64,000 nt of DNA from Mesorhizobium sp. (GTDB lineage: Bacteria > Pseudomonadota > Alphaproteobacteria > Rhizobiales > Rhizobiaceae), in NCBI GenBank assembly GCA_004020875.1, contig SAPZ01000005.1:1-64000 (forward strand), given 5' to 3'. The notes below the pieces were generated by a model. The model searched no databases, was not told where the DNA came from, and saw nothing but the letters and a program-made list of their open reading frames with translations. The position numbers and the translations under genes are program-made. This document shows, piece by piece, positions 48,470 through 58,700 of the stretch (positions are counted from its first letter, which is position 1; every line of letters starts with the position of its first letter).

Positions 48470-50124
48470 TGACCGATGGCAATGCTGGACAGGGTGCACA
48501 ATGGTGGCGCGGCTGCGTCATCTACCAGGTCTATCCGCGCTCCTTCCAGGATACGACCGGCGACGGCAGCGGGGACCTCAAGGGCATTACCGCGCGGCTC
48601 GCCCATATCGCTTCGCTCGGCGCCGACGCGATCTGGCTGTCGCCCTTCTTCAAGTCGCCGATGGCCGATATGGGCTACGACGTTTCGGACTACCGCGACG
48701 TCGATCCGATGTTCGGAACGCTGGAGGATTTCGACGCGCTCATCGCCGAGGCGCATCGGCTCGGGCTGAAGCTCATCATCGACCAGGTGATCTCCCATTC
48801 TTCCGATAAGCACGAATGGTTCGTCGAAAGCCGCGCCAGCCGCGACAACGCCAAGGCCGACTGGTACGTCTGGGCCGATGCGAAGCCGGACGGCAGCGCG
48901 CCCAACAATTGGCAATCGCTGTTCGGCGGCCCCGCCTGGGAGTGGGACGCCACCCGCCGGCAGTACTACATGCACAATTTCCTGGCCGCGCAGCCGGATT
49001 TCAACTTTCACAGTCCGGAGGTCCAGGATGCGCTGCTCGACACCGTGCGCTTCTGGCTGGAGCGCGGCGTGGACGGCTTCCGGCTGGATACCGTCAACTA
49101 CTATGTCCACGACCGCTGGCTGCGCGACAACCCGCCTTTGGCCGCGAGTGTTGCCGGCACCAATGGCTCGACCAGCACTTACGGGTTCCAGGAGCATCTC
49201 TTCGACAAGACGCGGCCCGAGAATCTCGAATTCCTGAAGCGCTTCCGCGCGCTGCTCAACGAATATCCCGACCGCGCTGCGGTCGGCGAGGTGGGCGACG
49301 AGGAGCGTTCCTTGCAGACACTCGCCGCCTATGTCTCCGGCGGCGACAAATTGCAGATGTGCTACACCTTCGACCTGCTCAGCCCGCAATTTTCCGCCGC
49401 CCATGTGCGCGGCTGCGTCGAGGCGTTCGAGACGACCGCTCCGGACGGCTGGGTCTGCTGGGCCTTCTCAAACCATGACGTCGTGCGACATGTCAGCCGC
49501 TGGACACGGCCCGGCGAGAGCCCGGACGCGGTGGCGAAGTTCTCGATCGCGCTGCTGTCATGCCTGCGCGGCTCGATCTGCCTCTATCAGGGCGAGGAAC
49601 TGGGGCTGGAGGAAGCCGAGCTCGCCTATGAGGATCTGCGCGATCCCGTCGGCATCCGCTTCTGGCCGGGCGTGAAGGGCAGGGACGGCTGCCGCACGCC
49701 GATGGTCTGGGAAGCGGGAGCCGAGAATGCCGGTTTTTCGACGGCCAAGCCGTGGCTGCCGGTGCCGCCGGCGCATCGCGGCCGCACGGTCGACATTCAG
49801 GATGGCGAGGGCGGGTCCGTGCTCGCCGCCTATCGGTCGATCCTTGCGCTGCGCAGGCGTCATCCGGCGCTGATTGCCGGCTCCATCCGTTTTCTCGGGA
49901 CCGAGGGCGATGTGCTGGCCTTCATCCGCCAGCAGGAGGACGAGAGATTGCTCTGCGTCTTCAACTTCGCCGCGGAGCCGGCGAACTGGGCGCTGCCGGC
50001 CGAGATCGGGGATGTCGAGATAACGCCTCTTGCAGTTGATGTCGCCGGCGTACTTGGCGGAGTTGTCGAGGAGAGCGCGCTGGCTCTGCCGCCCTTGGGC
50101 AGTTTTGTCGGAAGGATTGGCTGA
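48469..50124 (+). CDS. GH13 alpha-glucosidase (AglA-like)
   Basis: A 551-residue oligo-alpha-glucosidase: YQVYPRSFQDTTGDGSGDL near the N terminus, nucleophile D207 (GFRLDTVN), acid/base E274 (VGEVGD), third acid in FSNHDVVR. It hydrolyses maltose-like, trehalose-like or sucrose-like alpha-glucosides; specificity is not readable. No signal peptide, so cytoplasmic. ATG 48469 overlaps the glgX stop and has AAGGGG upstream, so it is translationally coupled to glgX and may process short glucans from debranching. Confidence 0.92.
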   Translation: MTDGNAGQGAQWWRGCVIYQVYPRSFQDTTGDGSGDLKGITARLAHIASLGADAIWLSPFFKSPMADMGYDVSDYRDVDPMFGTLEDFDALIAEAHRLGLKLIIDQVISHSSDKHEWFVESRASRDNAKADWYVWADAKPDGSAPNNWQSLFGGPAWEWDATRRQYYMHNFLAAQPDFNFHSPEVQDALLDTVRFWLERGVDGFRLDTVNYYVHDRWLRDNPPLAASVAGTNGSTSTYGFQEHLFDKTRPENLEFLKRFRALLNEYPDRAAVGEVGDEERSLQTLAAYVSGGDKLQMCYTFDLLSPQFSAAHVRGCVEAFETTAPDGWVCWAFSNHDVVRHVSRWTRPGESPDAVAKFSIALLSCLRGSICLYQGEELGLEEAELAYEDLRDPVGIRFWPGVKGRDGCRTPMVWEAGAENAGFSTAKPWLPVPPAHRGRTVDIQDGEGGSVLAAYRSILALRRRHPALIAGSIRFLGTEGDVLAFIRQQEDERLLCVFNFAAEPANWALPAEIGDVEITPLAVDVAGVLGGVVEESALALPPLGSFVGRIG

Positions 50125-50131
50125 TAGCGGG

Positions 50132-51898
50132 CTACTGGACGAGGACCGAGCGGCCGCAGGTCGCGCCGGTCACGCGAACATCGGCCTCGCCGACACGCAC
50201 GCCAAGCGCCCCAAGCACGTTGTAGACCAGGCTGTCGACCGGCGCAGTCACCCCGTTGAGCAGCGTCGTCACCGCGGGCTTCACCGCGCCGAGCAGGGCG
50301 GTCACGTCGAGGCCGAGTCCCATCGCATTGACCGAAAGCGACAGATTGTTGACCAGCGATGTCGTCAGCGATTGCGTCAGGTTCTTTGTCGACACTGTCT
50401 TGATCGCCTTGTTGGCGATGTCGGTGGCCCTGTAGGTCAGCGTGGTCGGCACCATGTTGGTGATCGAAAAGGCCGACGATCCTTTGATCTGCAGCAGGTT
50501 GAGGTTGATCAGCAACAGCTTGAGGCTGACATCCGCGATCTCGGCGTCGGAGAAGGATAGCGGCTTGGTGAAGTCCGCGAAACCGCTGGCGTTGCTGTCG
50601 GCCAGATGAGCCTCGACGACTCCCGGTTGCGCCGCGATCGAAACCTTGATGCTGGAGGGGCCGGTCGGACAGGTGATGTCAGTCAGCTTGGCCTCGGCAT
50701 AGGCGACCTCGATATTAAGCGGCAGGTTGACGGCAAGCAGGTTGATGCCGCCGCCGAGATTGGAATTGCCGACGGTGACGCTGGCATTGAGCTTGATGCG
50801 CGTCTGCGCCGTGCGCACCACGGTGCCTGCTTCCCCCACCGCAAGCCAGGGCGAGTTCTGCATGGGCTCGCCGATGGCGATGGCAAGCGTCGTCGATGCC
50901 AGCCCCGGTATTGTGGTGCCGAGATTGACCGCGACCTGGTTCGTGCCGTTGGCGAGTGCCGCCGCGGCCGTCAGCATGCTGAGCGCGCTGGCATCGACCG
51001 ACAGCCCGGCCGGCTTTTGTCCAAGCCCCAGGCTGCCCACCGAGCCAAGGTCAACGAGAGTGCTGAGAGGAATCTTGGCCGTATTGGTGGCGCTGGAAGC
51101 CACGGTCTGCAATGCGATCTTGGCCGTACGGTCCAGCCCCGGCACGTTGGCCATCGCGGTGGCGATCTGCCCGACCGTTGCCTTCGAGGCGAGCACGTCC
51201 GAATAGGAAACGCCGGTCAGCCTGAGCTGCACGGCAAGTTGGTCGACGAAGGAGAGCACGTCGACATCGGCTGAGATCAGCGAATTGTAATCCATCACGC
51301 TGAGCGAGATGTCGCCGCCGAGAAGGCCGCCGATGAGCGCGTTGAGAATGCCGCCATTGAGACTGGCGAGGCGTGAGCCGACCGAGAAGGCCGCTTGCGG
51401 CTGCGCGCTGGCGATGGCCGCCGTGCCGAGTGTGGGGGGCGCCATGATCGAGCCGGCGAAATAGAGCGTGCCCTGCTTCTTCAGCGACACCTGCACTGCA
51501 TTGTAGGGCAGCTTGCCCGCCTCGAACCGGCTGCCGGCGGCAATGGTGCTGACGCCCGTGTAGCGTCCCGGCACGATCTGGACGACCGCCTTGCTGGCGG
51601 TTGGCGCCACGTTGGTGCCTTGTTGCTGCACGGCGACCGAGGTGATGCCGTTGTCGGCAAGCGTCGTCAGGACCGCTTGCTGGGCATTGGTGATGTTTGA
51701 GGCCGCGGTGATGGCGGCAAGGTCGACGATCGACTGCGCCGCGCGACGTTCATTGTAAAGTGAGCCTTCGTCGATCGCGAATGCGGTCAGGGCCAGTGCC
51801 ACCGGCGTGCACAGCGCCGTCATGACTGCGAAATTCGCACTACGGTCGGCGACGAGCCTTCTCGTCGCCGCCATCAATCCCCCCTTGATGGGCATCAT
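50132..51898 (-). CDS. TadG-like pilus assembly/surface protein
   Basis: A 588-residue protein with a single N-terminal membrane segment (about 25-42, in 'FAVMTALCTPVALALTAFAID') followed by 'RRAAQSIVDLAAITAAS', the pattern of TadE/TadG proteins. The rest is Ala/Ser/Thr-rich and probably periplasmic. Three starts are possible: ATG 51898 (overlapping the previous stop), ATG 51895 (best GGAGG spacing) and ATG 51874 (its own AGGGGGGAT). No von Willebrand domain motif is clear. No other tad or cpa genes are nearby. Confidence 0.75.
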   Translation of the reverse strand: MMPIKGGLMAATRRLVADRSANFAVMTALCTPVALALTAFAIDEGSLYNERRAAQSIVDLAAITAASNITNAQQAVLTTLADNGITSVAVQQQGTNVAPTASKAVVQIVPGRYTGVSTIAAGSRFEAGKLPYNAVQVSLKKQGTLYFAGSIMAPPTLGTAAIASAQPQAAFSVGSRLASLNGGILNALIGGLLGGDISLSVMDYNSLISADVDVLSFVDQLAVQLRLTGVSYSDVLASKATVGQIATAMANVPGLDRTAKIALQTVASSATNTAKIPLSTLVDLGSVGSLGLGQKPAGLSVDASALSMLTAAAALANGTNQVAVNLGTTIPGLASTTLAIAIGEPMQNSPWLAVGEAGTVVRTAQTRIKLNASVTVGNSNLGGGINLLAVNLPLNIEVAYAEAKLTDITCPTGPSSIKVSIAAQPGVVEAHLADSNASGFADFTKPLSFSDAEIADVSLKLLLINLNLLQIKGSSAFSITNMVPTTLTYRATDIANKAIKTVSTKNLTQSLTTSLVNNLSLSVNAMGLGLDVTALLGAVKPAVTTLLNGVTAPVDSLVYNVLGALGVRVGEADVRVTGATCGRSVLVQ

Positions 51899-52341
51899 AT
51901 GCCTCCGACACGGATGGTGGACTGGCGCTCGATCGTCGTGCCCGGCAGAGGCAGCGTCTTGAACAGATTCCAGATCGGCAGGTCACGCGCATCGTAGGTG
52001 ACGGAGACGACGAACTGGCTGCCATCGGCGACACTGTCCCGTGCGTTGACGGTCAGCTTGTCGGGATCGACGAACGGATAGCCCGAGACGTCGTGCGCCA
52101 TGAAATCGGTGACCAGTGCCTGCCGTTCGGTCTGGTTGAGGCCGGCGATCGCCGTTCGCGCCGCATCGGCGGCGATCTGCTGCACTGAGTGGCTGGCGCC
52201 GAAATAGATTCCATATGCAACCATGCCGAGCAGAAGCAGGATGAAGATCGGTGCAAGCATGGCGAATTCGACCGCCGACGTGCCCGCGGCGTCCGCCCGG
52301 AAACAAGACCAAGAGACACGGAATTTTCGGTTTTTCAGCAT
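51895..52341 (-). CDS. TadE-family pilus protein
   Basis: A 148-residue protein with the TadE signature: 'AAGTSAVEFAMLAPIFILLLLGMVAYGIYF', a pilin-like hydrophobic helix with Glu at the expected position after a prepilin-peptidase-like region. TadE pseudopilins are cleaved by TadV/CpaA and work with Tad pili. ATG 52341 is preferred; a TTG at 52371 would add ten residues, and neither has a strong ribosome site. It overlaps the TadG-like gene by 4 bp. Confidence 0.82.
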   Translation of the reverse strand: MLKNRKFRVSWSCFRADAAGTSAVEFAMLAPIFILLLLGMVAYGIYFGASHSVQQIAADAARTAIAGLNQTERQALVTDFMAHDVSGYPFVDPDKLTVNARDSVADGSQFVVSVTYDARDLPIWNLFKTLPLPGTTIERQSTIRVGGI

Positions 52342-52597
52342 GATGCGGAGAATGCCAAACCCCGCCTGCAAAAACAGAAAACGCCCCGAACAACCGGCGG
52401 GTGTGTCAAGTTGAAGTAAGGTTTAGAACATTAGTTTTCGCTGTTTTAGCGTGATGACGCTCACTTTGCGTCAAGCAGGCAATGGTTGAAATAAGATTTC
52501 GCTCTGTCTAGTCTCCTGCCACCAGCAGCCGGAAGGGACCGGCGGCACGCCTCAAAGGGGGCCGTTTCAACGGTTCCGGGCGTCAACACTTAAGAAA

Positions 52598-52619
52598 GGC
52601 GCGGCTGAGGGGCCGCGCC
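52598..52619 (+). promoter_or_regulatory. leader hairpin before oppA
   Basis: GGCGCGGC (52598-52605) pairs with GCCGCGCC (52612-52619) around TGAGGG, ending 2-3 nt before the GGGAG ribosome site of oppA. In the 293-bp divergent region (52342-52634) it is the only clear structure. It might modulate translation or be a small-RNA target; this is a guess. Confidence 0.45.
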
Positions 52620-52634
52620 GACAGGGAGAACTTC

Positions 52635-54227
52635 ATGCTGAAAAACATGCTGAAGGCGACTGCGTTCGCCACCACCTTGGCTCTGGCTACGGGCTCCTTC
52701 TACACGCATGCTTTCGCCGAAACCGTCTACAACCGCGGCGCCGCCGCCGAGGCGGAGACGGTCGATCCACACAAGACGTCGACGACCTACGAAGCCGATA
52801 TCATACGCGACCTGTTCCAGGGCCTCGTCATGCATGACCAGAAGACGAACCTCATTCCGGGCGCCGCCGAAAGCTGGACGGTGTCCGACGACGGCACCGT
52901 CTACACCTTCAAACTACGCAAGGACGGGCTCTGGTCGGATGGCAGTCCGGTGACGGCGGACGACTTCGTCTATTCCTTCCATAGGCTCGAAGATCCGGCC
53001 ACCGCTGCGGAATATGCCTCAATGCTCTATCCGGTGAAGGGCGCCGAGGATTTCAACACCAAGAAAGGCAAGGCCGAGGACATGGGCGTGAAGGCGATCG
53101 ACGCCAACACGCTTCAAGTCACGCTGAAGGCTCCGACGCCCTACTTCCTCGAGATGCTGACCCACCAGGCGACCTATCCGGTCAACAAGGCTTCCATGGA
53201 CAAACTCGGCGCCGACTGGATCAAGCCGGGCAAGCTGGTCTCGAACGGCGCCTACACGCTGGCGGAGTGGGTTCCCAACGACCATATGAAATTGGTCAAG
53301 AACCCGAAGTTCTGGGACGCCGCGAGTGTCAAGCTCGACGTGGTCAACTACATCCCGACTGAAGACCGTTCGTCGGCGATGAAGCGCTTCGAGGCCGGTG
53401 AACTCGACAGCTATGGTGACCTGCCGACCGAACAGCTTGCCGACCTCAAGACCAAATTCGGTGATCAGGTCCGTGTCGGGCCATATCTCGGCACCTATTA
53501 TTTTGCGATCAAGACCGACAAGGCGCCTTGGGACAATGTCGAGCTGCGCAACGCCATCTCGATGGCGATCGATCGCGACTTCCTCGCCGAGAAGGTCTGG
53601 CAGAACTCCATGCTGCCCGGCTATTCGATGGTGCCTCCGGGCATCGAAGGCTACACGCCGGCACTGGCCAAATACGCCGACACGCCGCAGATCGACCGCG
53701 AGGACGAGGCCAAGAAGATCCTGGAGAAGCTCGGCTATACGCCTGAGCATCCGCTGAAGATGGAGATCCGCTACAACACCTCGGAGAACCATAAGAACAC
53801 GGCGGTCGCCATCCAGGAACAGCTGAAGCCGCTCGGCGTCGAGGTGACGCTGCTCAACACCGACACCAAGACCCACTATGCCTTCCTCGAGCAGAAGGGC
53901 AATTACGACGTGGCCCGCGCCGCCTGGATCGCCGACTACAAGGATCCGGAGACCTTCCTCGGCATCTCGCGCAAGGCGAGCGGCAACAACTACTCGAGCT
54001 ACAACAGCCCGGCTTACGAAGCCGCGATGGACAAGGCGGCTGCCGCCGGCGGCAAGCCCGAGGAGCGCATGAAGGACCTCGCCGCAGCCGAGCGCATCCT
54101 GGTCGACGACGTCGGCGCGATTCCGTTGCTCTACTACAGCTACCACGACATCGTTTCCTCGAAGCTGCATGGCTTCGACGACAATGTGATGGACATTCAT
54201 CCGTCCCGCTTCATCTCCAAGGACTGA
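52635..54227 (+). CDS. oppA: oligopeptide ABC transporter substrate-binding protein
   Basis: A 530-residue family-5 extracellular binding protein. The signal peptide ends at about residue 28 (THAFA/E). 'AAEAETVDPHKTSTTYEADIIRDLFQGL' and 'GLWSDGSPVTADDFVYSFHRL' are typical of OppA/MppA. It binds peptides, possibly murein peptides, in the periplasm. ATG 52635 follows GGGAG. A 9-bp hairpin lies between its stop and oppB. First gene of the five-function operon. Confidence 0.92.
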   Translation: MLKNMLKATAFATTLALATGSFYTHAFAETVYNRGAAAEAETVDPHKTSTTYEADIIRDLFQGLVMHDQKTNLIPGAAESWTVSDDGTVYTFKLRKDGLWSDGSPVTADDFVYSFHRLEDPATAAEYASMLYPVKGAEDFNTKKGKAEDMGVKAIDANTLQVTLKAPTPYFLEMLTHQATYPVNKASMDKLGADWIKPGKLVSNGAYTLAEWVPNDHMKLVKNPKFWDAASVKLDVVNYIPTEDRSSAMKRFEAGELDSYGDLPTEQLADLKTKFGDQVRVGPYLGTYYFAIKTDKAPWDNVELRNAISMAIDRDFLAEKVWQNSMLPGYSMVPPGIEGYTPALAKYADTPQIDREDEAKKILEKLGYTPEHPLKMEIRYNTSENHKNTAVAIQEQLKPLGVEVTLLNTDTKTHYAFLEQKGNYDVARAAWIADYKDPETFLGISRKASGNNYSSYNSPAYEAAMDKAAAAGGKPEERMKDLAAAERILVDDVGAIPLLYYSYHDIVSSKLHGFDDNVMDIHPSRFISKD

Positions 54228-54247
54228 CAAATAACCTTGGCCGTGTC

Positions 54248-54270
54248 GCCGCTCTCTTTTTGAGAGCGGC
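54248..54270 (+). terminator. hairpin between oppA and oppB
   Basis: GCCGCTCTC (54248-54256) and GAGAGCGGC (54262-54270) form a perfect 9-bp stem with a TTTTT loop, 20 nt after oppA. No U tract follows, so partial termination or mRNA protection is more likely than full termination. Confidence 0.65.
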
Positions 54271-54404
54271 GCTCGCGGTCTGTCGTCGTGCCGGGCCGAA
54301 AGTCGGATTGGATTTTCGAGTGCCCCGGTGCGAAGATCAGAGATGCCAGCGCGCCACGGATCTTCGACTGGAGAGCCTGTCGCCCTGGCTGAAGCGGGGC
54401 GCCG

Positions 54405-55328
54405 ATGCTGCGTTATGTCTTCCGGCGGCTGTTGACCGCCATTCCGACGCTGTTCGTCATCGTGACGGTGGCGTTCTTCCTGATCCGCGTCGCACCGGGC
54501 GGCCCGTTCAACCAGGAAAGGGGCCTGAGCCCCGAGATCAGGGCCAATCTTGAAGCCCAGTTCGGCCTCAACGATCCGCTCTGGCTGCAATATGTCCACT
54601 ATATCGGCAATCTTTTGCGCGGCAGTTTCGGCCCGAGCTACAACCTGCCGGATTTCACCGTCACGGAACTGTTCGCCAAGGGCCTGCCGATCTCGGTGCA
54701 GATCGGCACGTCGGCGCTGGTTCTGGCGCTGCTGTTGGGCTGCGTCCTCGGCACTATCGCGGCGCTCAATCAGAACAAGCTTGCCGACTATTCGGTGATC
54801 GCCTTGGCCACCGCCGGCAGCACCATCCCGACCTTCGTCATCGCGCCGGTGATCCAACTGGTCTTCGGGCTGTCCTGGAAGCTTTTGCCGATCGGCGGCT
54901 GGGGGGACGGCGCCTTGATCAACAAGGTCGGGCCCGTGCTGACGCTGGCCTTGCCGCAGATCGCCATCGTCGCGCGCCTGATGCGCGGCTCGATGATCGA
55001 GAGCCTGCGCTCGCACCATATTCGCACCGCCCGCGCGCTTGGCCTCTCCGACTGGTCGGTGGTGGTCAAGCACGCGCTGCGCGGCGCCGTGCTGCCGATC
55101 GTCTCCTTCACCGGCCCGGCGGCCGCAGCGCTGCTCACCGGCTCGATCATCGTCGAGACCATCTTCTCCATTCCGGGCGTCGGCCGCTATTTCGTCGATG
55201 CCGCGCTCAACCGCGACTACACGCTGGTCATGGGAACCGTGGTGGTGATCGCTCTCTTCACCATCGTCTTCAACCTGATCGTCGACCTGCTCTATGCGGT
55301 CGTCGATCCGAGGGTGCGCTATGACTGA
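54405..55328 (+). CDS. oppB: oligopeptide ABC transporter permease B
   Basis: A 307-residue DppB/OppB permease with six helices; N terminus MLRYVFRRLLTAIPTLF, EAA loop 'RTARALGLSDWSVVVKHALRGAVLP', and C-terminal 'DLLYAVVDPRVRYD' are characteristic. It forms half of the membrane channel with OppC. It overlaps oppC by 8 bp. Confidence 0.93.
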   Translation: MLRYVFRRLLTAIPTLFVIVTVAFFLIRVAPGGPFNQERGLSPEIRANLEAQFGLNDPLWLQYVHYIGNLLRGSFGPSYNLPDFTVTELFAKGLPISVQIGTSALVLALLLGCVLGTIAALNQNKLADYSVIALATAGSTIPTFVIAPVIQLVFGLSWKLLPIGGWGDGALINKVGPVLTLALPQIAIVARLMRGSMIESLRSHHIRTARALGLSDWSVVVKHALRGAVLPIVSFTGPAAAALLTGSIIVETIFSIPGVGRYFVDAALNRDYTLVMGTVVVIALFTIVFNLIVDLLYAVVDPRVRYD

Positions 55329-56445
55329 CCTCGCCGTCGCCGTACCCGAGCCGATCGCCGGCCGGTCGCTCTGGGGCAATGCATGGGCGCGGCTGAAGCG
55401 CAACCGCGCCGCGATGTTCAGCCTCTATTACCTGGCGTTCATTGCCGTCATCAGCGTGTTCGGCCCCTGGGTCGCGCCGCATGAATACACAACCATCTAT
55501 GGCGACTATGTGCGCATGCCGCCAAGCCTGTCGGCCTATCCGAAGCCCGACATGATCCAGGGCGCGCTCACCGATGCCATCAAGCGCATGCGAGCCGATA
55601 TCAAGGAATGGCATCAGGACGGCAATCGCGTCATGGTCACCGTCACCTCGACCAAGCCGATCGACGACCGTAACATCCGCTATCTCGACCGTTCCGACGC
55701 CTTCGACGACACCAGGATTGAGAACAAGTCGCCGGATGGCCGCGAAGTGACGATGAGCTCGACCGTCAAGCGGCAATATTTCTACTTCGGCACCGACAAC
55801 ACCGGGCGCGACCTGCTCTCGCGCACGCTGATGGCCGGGCGCATCTCGCTCGCCATCGGCCTGCTTGCCGGCGTCGTCGCCGGCGTCATCGGCGTCATCT
55901 ACGGCGCGACCGCTGGGTTTGCCGGCGGTCGGGTCGACGAGGTGATGATGCGCATCGTCGACGTGCTTTATTCGCTGCCTTTCATCTTCTTCGTCATCAT
56001 GCTGGTTGTGTTCTTCGGCCGCAACTTCGTGCTGATGTTCCTGGCAGTGGGTGCGGTGCTGTGGCTCGACATGGCGCGCATCGTGCGCGGCCAGGCGCTG
56101 TCGATCCGCAGGCAGGAATATGTCCAGGCGGCCGAAGCCATGGGCGTTGGCCAGCGCGGCATCCTGCTGCGCCATGTCATTCCGAACCTGCTTGGCCCTG
56201 TGGTGATCTATATGACGCTGCTGGTGCCACAGGTCATCATCCTGGAGAGTTTCCTTTCCTTCCTGGGCCTCGGCGTGCAGGAGCCGATGACCAGCTGGGG
56301 CGTGCTGATCTCGGTCGGCGCCAAGAACATCGGCTACGCCAACTGGCTGCTCCTGTTCCCGGCCTTCTTCCTCGTCTCGACGCTGTTTGCCCTGAACTTC
56401 GTTGGCGACGGCCTGCGCGACGCGCTTGATCCGAAGGACCGCTGA
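55321..56445 (+). CDS. oppC: oligopeptide ABC transporter permease C
   Basis: A 374-residue permease: the N-terminal segment before and after TM1 carries the OppC_N pattern, then a periplasmic insertion of about 110 residues (about 55-165), then five more helices with 'FGTDNTGRDLLSRTLMAGRISLAIG' and EAA loop 'VQAAEAMGVGQRGILLRHVIPN'. ATG 55321 overlaps oppB; an upstream in-frame start runs in oppB. The gene is 1 bp from the ATPase gene. Confidence 0.93.
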   Translation: MTDLAVAVPEPIAGRSLWGNAWARLKRNRAAMFSLYYLAFIAVISVFGPWVAPHEYTTIYGDYVRMPPSLSAYPKPDMIQGALTDAIKRMRADIKEWHQDGNRVMVTVTSTKPIDDRNIRYLDRSDAFDDTRIENKSPDGREVTMSSTVKRQYFYFGTDNTGRDLLSRTLMAGRISLAIGLLAGVVAGVIGVIYGATAGFAGGRVDEVMMRIVDVLYSLPFIFFVIMLVVFFGRNFVLMFLAVGAVLWLDMARIVRGQALSIRRQEYVQAAEAMGVGQRGILLRHVIPNLLGPVVIYMTLLVPQVIILESFLSFLGLGVQEPMTSWGVLISVGAKNIGYANWLLLFPAFFLVSTLFALNFVGDGLRDALDPKDR

Positions 56446-56446
56446 C

Positions 56447-58063
56447 ATGGCTTCCGAAACGATCCTCAGCGTCAAGGACCTGCGCGTCCGCTTCCAGACC
56501 CTCGACGGCACGGTGGAGGCGGTCAAGGGCATCAACATCAAGGTCAATGCCGGCGAGACCGTCGCCGTCGTCGGCGAATCCGGCTCCGGCAAGAGCCAGA
56601 CGATGATGGCGGCAATGAACCTTTTGTCCTCCAATGGCGAGGCGACTGGTCATGTCGACTATCGCGGCCAGAACCTTCTGACCCTCCCGAAGAGCGAGCT
56701 CAACAAGGTGCGCGGCCGCAAGATCAGCATGATCTTCCAGGAGCCGATGACCTCGCTCGACCCCCTCTACACCATCGGCAACCAGCTGATGGAGCCGATC
56801 CGCCGGCACCGCGAGCTTTCCGGGCCGGCGGCGCGGGAAGAAGCGCTGAAGCTGCTCAAGCTGGTGCATATCCCGGATCCCGAGCGGCGCATGAAAGCCT
56901 ATCCGTATGAAATGTCGGGCGGCCAGCGCCAGCGCGTCATGATCGCCATGGCCTTGGCCAACGATCCCGACATCCTTATCGCCGACGAGCCGACCACGGC
57001 GCTCGACGTCACCATCCAGGCGCAGATCCTGATGCTGCTGGCCGAGCTGCAGCGCAAGCTCGGCATGGCGATCGTCTTCATCACCCACGATCTCGGCATC
57101 GTGCGCCGCTTCGCCGACCGCGTCTATGTCATGCGCCAGGGCGAGGTGGTGGAGGAGGGCGACGCCGAGGTACTCTTCGCCAATCCGCAGCATGCCTATA
57201 CCAAGATGCTGCTCGCGGCCGAGCCGACCGGCAGCAAGGCGGCGCCGCCGGCCAATTCGCCAGTGCTGCTCGAGGGCCGCAACGTCGAAGTGGTCTTCAA
57301 GATCGGCGGCGGCTTTCTCGGTGGCGAGCCACTGATGCTGCACGCGGTGGACAAGATCTCGGTCCGGCTGAAGCGCAACCAGACGATCGGCATCGTCGGC
57401 GAGTCGGGTTCCGGCAAGTCGACGCTGGGCCGCGCGCTGCTCAGGCTCTTGCCCAGCGACGGCGTCATCCGCTTCGGCGACCGCGACATATCCGAAGCCG
57501 ATCGCCAGGCGATGCGGCCGCTCAGGCGCGAATTGCAGCTTGTCTTCCAGGATCCGTTCGGCTCGCTGTCGCCACGCATGACCGTCGGTCAGGTCATCAC
57601 CGAGGGCCTCCTGGTGCATGAGCCTTCCCTGACCGGCAAGCAGCGCGACCAGCGCGCCGTCGAGGCGCTGCGCGAAGTCGGCCTCGATCCCAACGCCCGC
57701 AACCGCTATCCGCACGAATTCTCCGGCGGCCAGCGCCAGCGCATCGCGATTGCCCGCGCCATGATTCTAAAGCCAAAGGTGGTGGTGCTGGACGAGCCGA
57801 CCTCGGCCCTCGACCGCTCGGTGCAGAAGCAGATCGTCGAGCTCCTGCGCAAGCTGCAGGCCGATCACCAACTGTCCTATCTCTTCATCAGTCACGACCT
57901 CGCGGTGGTGCGCGCCATGGCCGACTACATCATCGTCATGAAGCAGGGAAAGATCGTCGAGGAAGGGCAGACGGAAGAAATCTTCGGCAATCCGCGCGAG
58001 GCCTACACCCAGACGCTGATGAACGCCGCAATCGATACGACCAGGTTCCGGATCAGCGCTTGA
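56447..58063 (+). CDS. oligopeptide ABC transporter ATPase, OppD-OppF fusion
   Basis: A 538-residue protein with two complete ABC domains. The first has GESGSGKS at residues 43-50 and [17 protein letters not shown]; the second has GESGSGKST near 317-325, [16 protein letters not shown] and [10 protein letters not shown]. The first domain reads OppD-like and the second OppF-like, so one gene supplies both subunits. It drives peptide import. It ends convergent with a small lipoprotein gene 26 bp away. Confidence 0.93.
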   Translation: MASETILSVKDLRVRFQTLDGTVEAVKGINIKVNAGETVAVVGESGSGKSQTMMAAMNLLSSNGEATGHVDYRGQNLLTLPKSELNKVRGRKISMIFQEPMTSLDPLYTIGNQLMEPIRRHRELSGPAAREEALKLLKLVHIPDPERRMKAYPYEMSGGQRQRVMIAMALANDPDILIADEPTTALDVTIQAQILMLLAELQRKLGMAIVFITHDLGIVRRFADRVYVMRQGEVVEEGDAEVLFANPQHAYTKMLLAAEPTGSKAAPPANSPVLLEGRNVEVVFKIGGGFLGGEPLMLHAVDKISVRLKRNQTIGIVGESGSGKSTLGRALLRLLPSDGVIRFGDRDISEADRQAMRPLRRELQLVFQDPFGSLSPRMTVGQVITEGLLVHEPSLTGKQRDQRAVEALREVGLDPNARNRYPHEFSGGQRQRIAIARAMILKPKVVVLDEPTSALDRSVQKQIVELLRKLQADHQLSYLFISHDLAVVRAMADYIIVMKQGKIVEEGQTEEIFGNPREAYTQTLMNAAIDTTRFRISA

Positions 58064-58089
58064 GGCCAGGCTCACCGGGCGGCGCCGGC

Positions 58090-58425
58090 TCACTGCGCGG
58101 AGTGGCACCGTTTGTTTCTGGCCGCGATGATCGCCTGCTGCTGTTGCAGCAGCTTCTCGATCCTGGCCGTGTCGCGATTGGCCACGACGCTCTTCACGCG
58201 CTCGCCGCCGAGCAGCCAGCTCGGCACGCTGGTGTTGGCAACCTTGCCGCGGCTGATGGCAGTCCGTGAAATATCGGTGGCGATGTCGCCGACCGCATTG
58301 TTGAGCTCGGCGCAATTCATCTTGTCGTCTTTCGCCGGATCGAGAGATGCGGCGGTCGATGAGCAACCCGCGGCGAAGAGCAGCGCCGCGATTACAGGCA
58401 AAATGGCTGTCAGTGTGAACTTCAT
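58090..58425 (-). CDS. small putative lipoprotein
   Basis: A 111-residue protein with a type II signal peptide: MKFTLTAILPVIAALLFAAGC, lipobox LFAAGC with Cys21. The mature part is helical and ends in a 'KLLQQQQAII' stretch. I do not recognise the family. Ser residues at +2 and +3 suggest outer-membrane sorting. It is convergent with the opp operon and probably monocistronic. Confidence 0.75.
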   Translation of the reverse strand: MKFTLTAILPVIAALLFAAGCSSTAASLDPAKDDKMNCAELNNAVGDIATDISRTAISRGKVANTSVPSWLLGGERVKSVVANRDTARIEKLLQQQQAIIAARNKRCHSAQ

Positions 58426-58583
58426 TCTCTCACCTGGTCTCGCCGTCCCCGATCGTTTCAGCTAGGTCGCCATTAGGCCAAGATAAGGGCTCCCCGTCGA
58501 GCACAATGATCGGCCACAGCGCTTCAAGCTTATTGTTCAGTACTCGACGTTGACGAAAGGCGGGAGCGACAAGCGCCCAAGTG

Positions 58584-58604
58584 CTTGTTTTTTCTGGTCG
58601 CAGT
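58584..58604 (-). other. att-like direct repeat, left copy
   Basis: Minus-strand ACTGCGACCAGAAAAAACAAG matches 18 of 21 bases at 63036-63056, which carries the CCA end of a proline-tRNA-like fragment. The two copies bracket about 4.4 kb of mobile-element remnants. This copy lacks a recognisable tRNA T-arm upstream. Confidence 0.5.
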
Positions 58605-58700
58605 GATCCCTATCGGACGTCAGGTTCTTGATGGCGGCCGGTGGCTATCCTGGATCGTCATTCTGGAGCAACGCCGCGGGCGCCTGGCGCCCGCCAGAAC

